A stretch of 64,000 nucleotides of DNA from JBPCRW01 sp050996405 (lineage in GTDB: Bacteria; Acidobacteriota; Blastocatellia; Pyrinomonadales; Pyrinomonadaceae). Shown in pieces: positions 57,950 through 64,000 of the stretch; position 1 is the stretch's first letter, and the number at the start of each line of letters is the position of its first letter. Location of the stretch: contig JBPCRW010000020.1 in the NCBI GenBank assembly GCA_050996405.1, forward strand, positions 5,908 through 69,907. Direction: 5' to 3'. Position numbers and translations under genes: made by a program. The notes below the pieces were generated by a model. It did not search any database. It was given only the letters and a program-made list of their open reading frames with translations, and had not been told where the DNA came from.

Positions 57950-58843
57950 TCAATTTTCCATCGAATCGAGAATTTCCCGCAATTGCGGTTCGTCTATTTT
58001 GTATGTTTCGTTGCAGAAACCGCAGGTAATTGCCGCGCCCTTATCTTCTTCAAGAATACTTTCGACTTCCGCTTTTCCCAGAGATGCGACCATTGAAACG
58101 GCGCGCTCCGCCGAACAGTTGCATTTAAACTCGACTGATTTTTCTTCCAACATCTCAAAATCAATTTCACCCAAAGCGAGTTTGAGAAGATCTTGCGGCG
58201 TGGTATTTTCGTCGATTATCGAAGTCAGATGCGGCGCGTGAGCAATTGTATCTTCAATCATTGTAATAATATGCTCGTTTGCGCCGGGCAGCATCTGAAT
58301 CATCACGCCGCCCGCCGCTCTGACAAACGGCGCGGAATTTTTCAGCAAAACGCCGAGCATCACAGCCGACGGAACTTGTTCCGACTTTGCCAGATAATAC
58401 GCGAAATCTTCGGCAATCTCGCCCGAAACAAGCGGCACAGAACCGTGATACGGCTCGCGGTAAAGCCCGATGTCAAACCCCGATTCGCGCAAAACGTGAA
58501 ACATTCCGTTGCCGATAATTCCCGCCACGTCGAATTTTCCGCTGCCGTTTGGCGGAAGTTCGGCGTGCGGATTTTTAACGTATCCGCGCACTTTGCCGTC
58601 GGCGTTGGCTTCGGCTACAATTCCTTTTACTGCGCCGCTCGCTTCGATTTTCACCGTCAGACGGTCAAAATCTTTTAAACTCGACGCTAACAGAAGCGTT
58701 CCCGTTAAAACTCGCCCGAAAGCTGCGCTGACGGTCGGCGAGGTTTGATGCCGGCGCATCGCTTCAGCGACGGTTTCGGTAGTAATCGCCGCCATCACGC
58801 GCATCGTTTTATCGGCGGCTGTTCCTTGAATAAGTCTGTCCAT
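57950..58843 (-). CDS. hslO: Hsp33 redox-regulated chaperone
   Basis: A 297-residue cytoplasmic holdase activated by oxidation. The zinc-binding C-terminus has CNC (in EFKCNCSAERA) and CGFC (in ITCGFCNETYK), the four cysteines of the redox switch. N-terminal RLIQGTAADKTMRV is characteristic. ATG 58843 (MDRLIQG) is preferred to ATG 58879, which adds 12 residues outside homology. It converges with the FHA-GGDEF gene with a 2-base gap. Confidence 0.93.
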   Translation of the reverse strand: MDRLIQGTAADKTMRVMAAITTETVAEAMRRHQTSPTVSAAFGRVLTGTLLLASSLKDFDRLTVKIEASGAVKGIVAEANADGKVRGYVKNPHAELPPNGSGKFDVAGIIGNGMFHVLRESGFDIGLYREPYHGSVPLVSGEIAEDFAYYLAKSEQVPSAVMLGVLLKNSAPFVRAAGGVMIQMLPGANEHIITMIEDTIAHAPHLTSIIDENTTPQDLLKLALGEIDFEMLEEKSVEFKCNCSAERAVSMVASLGKAEVESILEEDKGAAITCGFCNETYKIDEPQLREILDSMEN

Positions 58844-58936
58844 AAAAATAGTTTTGGCAGACCGAAAAGTGAAAGTCAAATTTCTATTGAACGAAAAATT
58901 TTTTTCTGTGCAGAACTTAAGGAATTACATTAGGTT

Positions 58937-58983
58937 ACACGATATTTTGAGAACGATTTCGGGATAAGCACAATATCTTGTGC
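58937..58983 (+). promoter_or_regulatory. Tandem NrdR boxes
   Basis: Box 1 ACACGATATTTTGAGA (58937-58952) and box 2 GCACAATATCTTGTGC (58968-58983) match the NrdR consensus acaCwAtATaTwGtgt at about 12 and 14 of 16 positions. Their starts are 31 bp apart, three helical turns, the arrangement NrdR binds cooperatively. They immediately precede the -35 hexamer, so NrdR repression of nrdJ is expected. Confidence 0.75.
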
Positions 58984-58992
58984 ATTTTTTTG

Positions 58993-59021
58993 TTGACAGC
59001 GGATTTTTGTTCGGGTATATT
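58993..59021 (+). promoter_or_regulatory. Sigma-70 promoter of nrdJ
   Basis: TTGACA (58993-58998), exactly 17-base spacer, TATATT (59016-59021). Near-consensus on both hexamers. Confidence 0.75.
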
Positions 59022-59183
59022 TTTCTTCACTTGAGGACGAAATAAGCTAACTCTAGATGTCTCTCAAGTCAATTTCGGAAGAAGTGCTGCAAATCCGCAT
59101 TTTGATGATGCGAGAACAACGTATAAAAGATTAAAATAATAATTAGCCGTGTCCGAGCGCGGCATAATGGAGAGGTAAGTGAA

Positions 59184-60680
59184 ATGAGTACGGTTTTTGA
59201 ACCCGTCGCTACGGGAACTGTTGTCGCCAAAAACGGAAAATCAAACGGAAACGGCAGCGCAGCCGCCAAGCCGGAAATCAAATCTATCGGCTTAAACGCC
59301 GAGAAAGTCGTCAGCAAACGTTATTCGTTGAAAGACGCGAGCGGCAATGCGCTGGAAACGTGGGCAGACATCGTGCGCCGCGTTGTCGGGCATGTTTCGA
59401 CCGCCGAGAAAAATCAGCAAACTCGTGATTGGTTTTACGGCGCGATGACAGGCGTGATGCTGAACCGCGAATTTATTCCTAATACGCCGTGTCTGGTCAA
59501 CGCTGGAAAACCGCACGGACAACTTGCGGCATGTTTCGTGTTGAATGTTCCAGATTCCATCGAAGGCATTATGGAACACGCGCAATCGGCGGCAATCATT
59601 CATCAAACCGGCGGCGGCACGGGGATGACTTACGAATTTATCCGTCCGGCGGGCGCGATGGTTAATTCAACGCGCGGCGTGGCTTCGGGTCCGGTTTCGT
59701 TTATGAACATCGTCAACACGATGACCGAAGTCGTCAAACAGGGCGGCGTTCGGCGCGGCGCGAATATGGGAATGATGCGCTGTCTCGCCGGAGACACGAT
59801 GATTTCGACTCTCAACGGTCGCGTCAAGATAAAGGATTTGGTTGGAACTCGCCCATATCTCTACTGCACCGACGGCGAGAGGGTTCGTGTTCGGCAGGCG
59901 GATAAAGTTTTCTCCAACGGGACGCGCGATACCGTCCGGGTTTGGTTTGACGATGACACCTATCTCGACTGCACGCCCGACCATCTGATTTTATTAGCCG
60001 ACCGTCATAATTATTGCGAAGCGGGCAAATTGAAATTCGGTGATTCAGTAGCGGCATTTCATAAACGGCTTGTCAATAATCGTTTTTGTGTCGGGATTAC
60101 GGGAACGCAGTTAAGCATCGCCGAACATATCGCCGTTGCCGAAATGAAATACGGCGTTTATCCGACGGCGGGCGGGCGCAATCGCAAACCGGAAGATACG
60201 ATTGTGCATCACATTGACCACAACCCGCTTAACAATTCGCCGGAAAATTTGGAGTTGATGACGATTCGTGAACACGGCGTTCATCACGGCTCGCACGACC
60301 CGAAGTTTATCGCTCACCGCGAGCGCATTGCCGCCGACCGGAAAGGCAAAACTTGGGATGAATACTACGGAGTCGAAAAAGCCGCGAGTTTGCGCGAGAA
60401 GAAAAGAAGGCGAATGAAGGGACAAAAATCCTGGAACGCAGATTTAACAGGTGAAAATTACACGACTCATTATCCGAACGGTTTCGGCAATCAACCTCGC
60501 GCTCCGAATCACAAAGTCGTGCGTATCGAATCAATTGGCGAGCAAGAAGTTTTTGACGTTTCGATGCCGGAATTTCATAACTTCGTCGCAGGCGGAGTTT
60601 TCGTTCACAATTGCAGTCACCCGGACGTTTTGCGTTTTATTCACGCGAAAAAACGACCAGCATTCGCTGACCAATTTTAA
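59184..60680 (+). CDS. nrdJ: Class II (B12-dependent) ribonucleotide reductase, N-terminal part with intein
   Basis: Starts at ATG 59184 after GGAGAGG. Extein residues cover the RNR N-terminal domain, with [14 protein letters not shown] (active-site Cys) and [13 protein letters not shown], where an intein of 277 residues is inserted (59781-60611). After splicing the extein would continue [13 protein letters not shown], but then a six-A run shifts the frame and translation ends at TAA 60678-60680. The correct continuation [15 protein letters not shown] is one frame over (next entry). Cytoplasmic; converts ribonucleotides to deoxyribonucleotides with adenosylcobalamin. Confidence 0.92.
   Translation: MSTVFEPVATGTVVAKNGKSNGNGSAAAKPEIKSIGLNAEKVVSKRYSLKDASGNALETWADIVRRVVGHVSTAEKNQQTRDWFYGAMTGVMLNREFIPNTPCLVNAGKPHGQLAACFVLNVPDSIEGIMEHAQSAAIIHQTGGGTGMTYEFIRPAGAMVNSTRGVASGPVSFMNIVNTMTEVVKQGGVRRGANMGMMRCLAGDTMISTLNGRVKIKDLVGTRPYLYCTDGERVRVRQADKVFSNGTRDTVRVWFDDDTYLDCTPDHLILLADRHNYCEAGKLKFGDSVAAFHKRLVNNRFCVGITGTQLSIAEHIAVAEMKYGVYPTAGGRNRKPEDTIVHHIDHNPLNNSPENLELMTIREHGVHHGSHDPKFIAHRERIAADRKGKTWDEYYGVEKAASLREKKRRRMKGQKSWNADLTGENYTTHYPNGFGNQPRAPNHKVVRIESIGEQEVFDVSMPEFHNFVAGGVFVHNCSHPDVLRFIHAKKRPAFADQF
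59781..60611 (+). other. Intein in NrdJ with HNH homing endonuclease
   Basis: 277 codons. Block A starts at Cys1 ([13 protein letters not shown]); block B has [25 protein letters not shown] with the Thr-x-x-His; the endonuclease has an HNH-type core, [19 protein letters not shown]; blocks F/G are [22 protein letters not shown] ending in His-Asn, with Cys as the +1 residue. All splicing residues are present, so autocatalytic splicing is predicted. Exteins join as GMMR-CSHPD. Confidence 0.9.
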
Positions 60681-62715
60681 TATTTCCGTTAATGTGACAG
60701 ATGCGTTTCTCGATGCGGTTGAACGCAAAGAATGGTTTCAAACCGAGTTTGCGGGCGAGAAATGGACGCAATCGGTTTTCGACCCCGTGACCGGAAAAGA
60801 TTATGTTGTGTATCGTAAATCGAACGGCGAAACGGCGACTTTTGCGGATAAATTAGCGTTTGAAAATGCGGATTTATCAGACTTCACAATCGAGGAAGCA
60901 CCGAGCGCGGGAATGATTTACGCGCCCGACATCTGGAATCGGATTATTGCTTCGGCGCACAAATATGCCGAACCGGGAATCGCTTTTATTGACCAGGTGA
61001 ATCGCCATAATCATATGATGCGGTCAATGGGAGCGATTTACGCGAGTAACCCGTGCGGTGAACAATTTTTACATTTTTCCAATTCGTGCAATCTCGGAAG
61101 TATTGACTTAGCAAAGTTTTACAAGGCGCAGGGTGACGGCACGAATCCCGATGAATGCGTCGAATGGGAACGTCTCGCGCACGCTACGCATCTCTGCACG
61201 AGATTTTTGGATAACGTTATTGATGCCGGATTTTTCCCGCTCGATTCGATTGACGATGTCGTCAAACGCACTCGCCCCGTCGGATTAGGAATTATGGGTT
61301 TTGCCGATTTGTGCCTGAAACATAAAATCACTTACGGCGGCGATGCTTCGATTTCGTTGATGGAAAAAGTAATGGGCTTTGTCCGCAAAGAATCCTGGAA
61401 AGCGTCGCTCGAACTCGGCTCGGAAAAAGGCGTATTTCCTGAATTTGAAGGAAACCGCGAAGCATATTCAAATTTCATTTACGACGAACTCGGAATTTCG
61501 CGTGAAACAGCTTTAACGCCGCGCAATTACGAAACGACAACAATTGCGCCGACCGGCACAATTTCGCTCGTCGCCGAAACTTCGTCGGGCTGCGAGCCGA
61601 ATTTTTCGTGGGCTTATGTTCGTCAGGACACCATCGGAACGCGCACTTATGTTCACACTCTGGCGGCGGAAGCGTTGGGAATTTCGGTTGACCAAACGGA
61701 CGAAGAATCAATCAAAAAAGCCGCGCAGTTCGTCGTGGACAACGAAGATGAATTGCCGAAACATTTTATTTCGGCTTTGAATATCACGTCGAAACAGCAC
61801 GTTCAGGTTTTAGCGGCGGCGCAGAAAAACGTGGACAATTCGGTTTCAAAAACCTGCAACGGCGCGAAAGACGACACGGTTGAAAACGTTGACGAGCTTT
61901 ATCGTCTTGCCAGGGATTTGGGTTGCAAATGCGTTTCGTATTACCGCGACGGTTCGCGTGACGGGCAGGTTTTGACGGCGATGAAAACCGACGAAAAGAA
62001 AGCCGAACGAGAGCAAAGCATAGCGATTGAAACGGATTTTATGCCGGAATTTACAACCATTTCGACCGAAACAGCCGACGAAATTTCACCGGAAGCGTTT
62101 AACATCGTGGATACAAAATCGAAAATCGTCACCAACATCCGCGAAGTAAATGTAAAACGCTTTGACCGTCCGCGCGAGTTGCAAGGCGCGACGTGGCGCA
62201 TTCCGTTTGACGGGCGCAATCTTTACGTGACGGTCAATCACGACGGCGAAAATATTCTCGAAGTTTTTGCGACTGGTCCAATTTCCGAAAGCGTCGGCTT
62301 GCTTGTCTCAAAAATGCTGCGCGGCGGATTTGCAGTCAAAGAAGTTGCGCGCAGTATGAACAAAGTTACGGGAACGCACGCCGTCTGGTTTAACGAACGC
62401 CTGTTGACTTCGCCCGAACAGGCGGTTGCCGAATGTTTGCTTTTGACGGACAGACGTTTGAAAAATATGCCGTCGTCAGAACGCGCCATCGGCAGAGCGG
62501 CAACGGCGCAGGAAGTTAAAACAATGAAAGTCGGGCGTGAAAAATTTGCTGTCACGGCTCTCGGCAAAGCGACGACAGCACCGGAAGTTCAAACAATCGC
62601 TCAAGATCAGCAGATGGGAAATCTTATCGGCGAGTGTCCCGAATGCAAAGGGCAACTCGAACACGCTTCGGGCTGCGATTTCTGCCGCGACTGCGGTTAC
62701 TCGAAATGCCGCTGA
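60654..62715 (+). CDS. nrdJ: Class II ribonucleotide reductase, C-terminal part (after frameshift)
   Basis: Continues [19 protein letters not shown] in the second frame. Catalytic barrel motifs follow: [20 protein letters not shown] (thiyl-radical and redox cysteines), [27 protein letters not shown], and [20 protein letters not shown] domain ([20 protein letters not shown] ... [13 protein letters not shown]) and a C-terminal Cys-rich ribbon ([21 protein letters not shown]) finish it. The only break relative to the N-terminal part is the A run at 60648-60653: five A instead of six restores one frame. An initiation site for this part alone is not evident. Confidence 0.9.
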
Positions 62716-62779
62716 ATGATGGGCAAGTGTCTATTTTGTAATCCTAAGTAACACTTAAACAATTCAATTATAATAACTT

Positions 62780-62814
62780 AGCCGCGAAACTATAAAAAGT
62801 TTCGCGGCTTTTTA
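62780..62814 (+). terminator. Intrinsic terminator of nrdJ
   Basis: AGCCGCGAAACT (62780-62791), loop ATAAAA, AGTTTCGCGGCT (62798-62809), then TTTTTA. Perfect 12-bp stem. Confidence 0.95.
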
Positions 62815-63053
62815 TTTTCTTCAAATGTTTGCGACACGCCTAATGATCGGTTGTGTCTACAGAACAATACTAATTCCAATGAATTGAAACAGATAAAGTT
62901 GGCAGTAAATTTCTTGAAAAATAAAAAACTTCGCATTGAAGAAATTTTTTCGTGACACTTGATGTGTCCGAATTGATGACGCTATGATGCACACGCTCGA
63001 CGATTAAATGCTCTACATAGAGCATTTAACAAATCTAGTAGGTGAACAGCGTT
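62815..63053. other. Non-coding stretch before the recombinase-like gene
   Basis: AT-rich, without a gene. Apart from the palindrome at 63004-63029 and a GGTGA ribosome site before 63054, nothing was recognised. Base composition changes from the housekeeping region to its left. Confidence 0.6.
63004..63029. promoter_or_regulatory. Perfect 26-bp palindrome (operator or recombination site)
   Basis: TTAAATGCTCTA (63004-63015), CA, TAGAGCATTTAA (63018-63029). The arms match over all 12 bases. It lies 24 bases before the ATG at 63054, in a region of likely mobile origin. Confidence 0.7.
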
Positions 63054-63572
63054 ATGAAATATATTACTCGAATTTCTTTGTTTGAAAGCGGTGAAAGGTT
63101 TCCGGTGCTTTTATATGAAGAAACCTACCAGCCAGTGATTCTTTCCTTGCGTTATATAGTCGAAGAACGCCGCGATATTCGCCAGGTCGGAACCATTGAA
63201 CGCGAAGTGCGCGTCATCAAATGGCTGCCCAGCCACGCTGTGCCTTTTGCTAGAAGGGCAGTAGAGGATTTAACTCGTCTATGCGATGATGCGCGGCGAG
63301 CCGCCGCACTTTTGGAACAAAATCCAGATCGTATTCCCCTCGACAACAATTTTCATTCTTCGGGTGAACTGGTGGATAAAAATCAATTATCGGAAATAAT
63401 GGGATTGAAAATAAGGACAGTACGCCAAATCGTTGACTCCGATCTTAAGGTGCAGTCAATAAAAAGAGGTAACAATCAACACTCTAAAAATCTTTATCGT
63501 CTTGGTGATATTGAAAAGGCGTTATTGTCACGCTGTCCCGAGCTTGAAATAATTAAGTTGACTGGCAGTTGA
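63054..63572 (+). CDS. Recombinase-associated protein, N-terminal core-binding-like region
   Basis: About 172 residues from ATG 63054 (MKYITRISLFESG), preferred to GTG 63042 because GGTGA sits 8 bases before it. The first 60 residues (LSLRYIVEERRDIRQVGTIEREVRVIKWL) resemble the arm/core-binding region at the start of tyrosine-type integrases of plasmids and integrative elements. The C-terminal half has a putative helix-turn-helix, NQLSEIMGLKIRTVRQIVDSD, and no catalytic residues. It is in the same frame as the next fragment, separated by a TGA and directly followed by ATG. Specific function unknown. Confidence 0.45.
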   Translation: MKYITRISLFESGERFPVLLYEETYQPVILSLRYIVEERRDIRQVGTIEREVRVIKWLPSHAVPFARRAVEDLTRLCDDARRAAALLEQNPDRIPLDNNFHSSGELVDKNQLSEIMGLKIRTVRQIVDSDLKVQSIKRGNNQHSKNLYRLGDIEKALLSRCPELEIIKLTGS

Positions 63573-63835
63573 ATGCAGAAATTGTCCGAATCTCTTTGCG
63601 TAATGTTCACCAACCAGTTTAATCGTTCTCAAGTTACATTAAATTTTTTGCCGCAATTAATCGGCTGCCGTCAAATCAGAACGGCATTGGGGGCTGATGA
63701 ACATGCCAGTTCGATTTTTTCCCGGCGCAATTTAACGAATCCTGACGGTACACGGTTACAAATTAACACGCGTGCTTTTAGACACTGGCTGAATACCTTG
63801 GCAGATCAAGGAGGATTGTCGGACATTCAACTCAA
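63573..63835 (+). pseudogene. Truncated tyrosine-recombinase-like C-terminal fragment
   Basis: Starts at ATG 63573, next to the TGA of the previous gene. The end of it, IFSRRNLTNPDGTRLQINTRAFRHWLNTLADQGGLSDIQ, matches a family of integrase-like proteins whose usual continuation is a WSGRKD-type block. That continuation is missing: from about 63832 the frame carries low-complexity residues and AT-rich DNA of a presumed insertion sequence. The protein is therefore interrupted, about 87 recognisable residues remain. Confidence 0.5.
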
Positions 63836-63869
63836 TGTTTCTCTTTTTTCAAATATCAATTACTTTTTG

Positions 63870-64000
63870 TTCTGTAAGTGGACAGAATTATTTTATAGAT
63901 ATTTGAAAATCTTGTATGGTTGTTTAATGCGAAAAAAATTTATCAAACTAAACGAAGCCGAAAAAATAACTTTACAAGAAGGCAGAAAAAACGGCAAAGC
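63870..64000 (+). mobile_element. Left end of a probable IS630-family insertion sequence
   Basis: After the truncated recombinase comes TTCTGT-aagtgg-ACAGAA and AT-rich DNA, then ATG 63927 opening MRKKFIKLNEAEKITLQEG, similar to the start of IS630-family transposases (HTH N-terminus). The element runs off the window; its exact terminus cannot be placed, only that recombinase homology ends before about 63836. Confidence 0.5.
63927..64000 (+). CDS. IS630-family transposase, N-terminal fragment at window edge
   Basis: Only 24 codons are visible, MRKKFIKLNEAEKITLQEG followed by RKNGK. The Lys-rich opening with EEKITLQEG-like spacing is common in IS630-type transposases. It is in frame with the upstream fragment but should be an independent gene. 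Confirmation needs sequence beyond the window. Confidence 0.5.
   Translation, partial: MRKKFIKLNEAEKITLQEGRKNGK

Larger units (their letters stand above)
58844..59183. other. Regulatory stretch before nrdJ
   Basis: About 340 bases between divergent hslO and nrdJ. It holds two NrdR-like boxes (58937-58983), a sigma-70 promoter (58993-59021), a leader of about 155 bases and GGAGAGG before the nrdJ ATG. No conserved riboswitch structure was recognised in the leader. Confidence 0.6.

Noticed and set aside
58844..59183. Cobalamin riboswitch before the B12-dependent nrdJ
   Set aside because: No B12-box-like conserved segment could be recognised in the leader; NrdR boxes explain regulation better.
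60644..60655. Programmed -1 frameshift at the A-AAA-AAC heptamer in nrdJ
   Set aside because: A -1 shift leads to the wrong frame; the second part of nrdJ needs +1 (or -2).

Overview
The window looks like chromosomal DNA from a Gram-negative bacterium of the Acidobacteriota, probably a Blastocatellia/Pyrinomonadaceae-like lineage. This is inferred from three VWFA-related proteins of the Acidobacteria-typical type, outer-membrane sugar genes (a Kdo hydroxylase, a heptosyltransferase-like GT9, a Wza-like exporter) and slightly AT-rich, GGC/CGC-flavoured coding DNA. No rRNA or species marker is present, so the assignment is tentative. Housekeeping genes dominate; accessory DNA is confined mainly to the right end.

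Layout. 1-7000: rod-shape/peptidoglycan operon on the minus strand (mreB, mreC, mreD, PBP2, rodA, then a class A PBP cut by the window edge). 7268-15000: methyltransferase, Lon, Hsp20, CBS protein, a Rieske protein plus Kdo hydroxylase pair, a ferredoxin, nadA and a Uma2 protein. 15064-19250: gyrB and recF with a DUF433/DUF5615 toxin-antitoxin module between them. 19500-27500: two TlpA-like redox proteins, tRNA-Ser(UGA), a FadR-like regulator with its operator and acyl-CoA ligase, a polysaccharide exporter, murA, a HIT protein and a TPR lipoprotein. 27620-38414: a sigma-54 activator, two damaged VWFA-related genes, selB, an OmpA-like envelope protein, a VWA protein, an FmdB zinc ribbon and a creatininase-family protein. 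38522-49904: GrdB-like protein, DUF4149 protein, hybrid sensor kinase, a small exopolysaccharide cluster, prmC, YtxH/DUF948 proteins and a single-ring Clp ATPase. 50232-58843: inositol-phosphate synthase, GH57, DUF4912, DUF3108, GT9, FHA-GGDEF and Hsp33. 58937-62814: an intein-containing class II ribonucleotide reductase with tandem NrdR boxes. 62820-64000: remnants of a recombinase-type mobile gene interrupted by what looks like an IS630-family element.

Two themes stand out. First, many gene junctions carry palindromic arrays of degenerate 7-mers or 9-mers; unit sequences differ from locus to locus but the architecture is the same, stop and start codons of neighbouring genes lie inside the arrays, and similar units are found in frame within two coding regions. 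Second, four genes carry single, simple lesions: an in-frame TAG in mreB, an in-frame TAG in a VWFA gene, an 8-bp tandem duplication in the DUF5615 toxin, and one extra A in a six-A run in nrdJ directly after the intein. TAG is an ordinary stop here (mreC, nadA, several others), so recoding does not explain the first two. Sequencing error, recent decay or reversible slippage remain open.

Regulation that can be read directly includes a FadR-type palindrome before the TetR regulator/acyl-CoA ligase pair, two NrdR-type boxes exactly 31 bp apart just before a strong sigma-70 promoter of nrdJ, and several clear intrinsic terminators.
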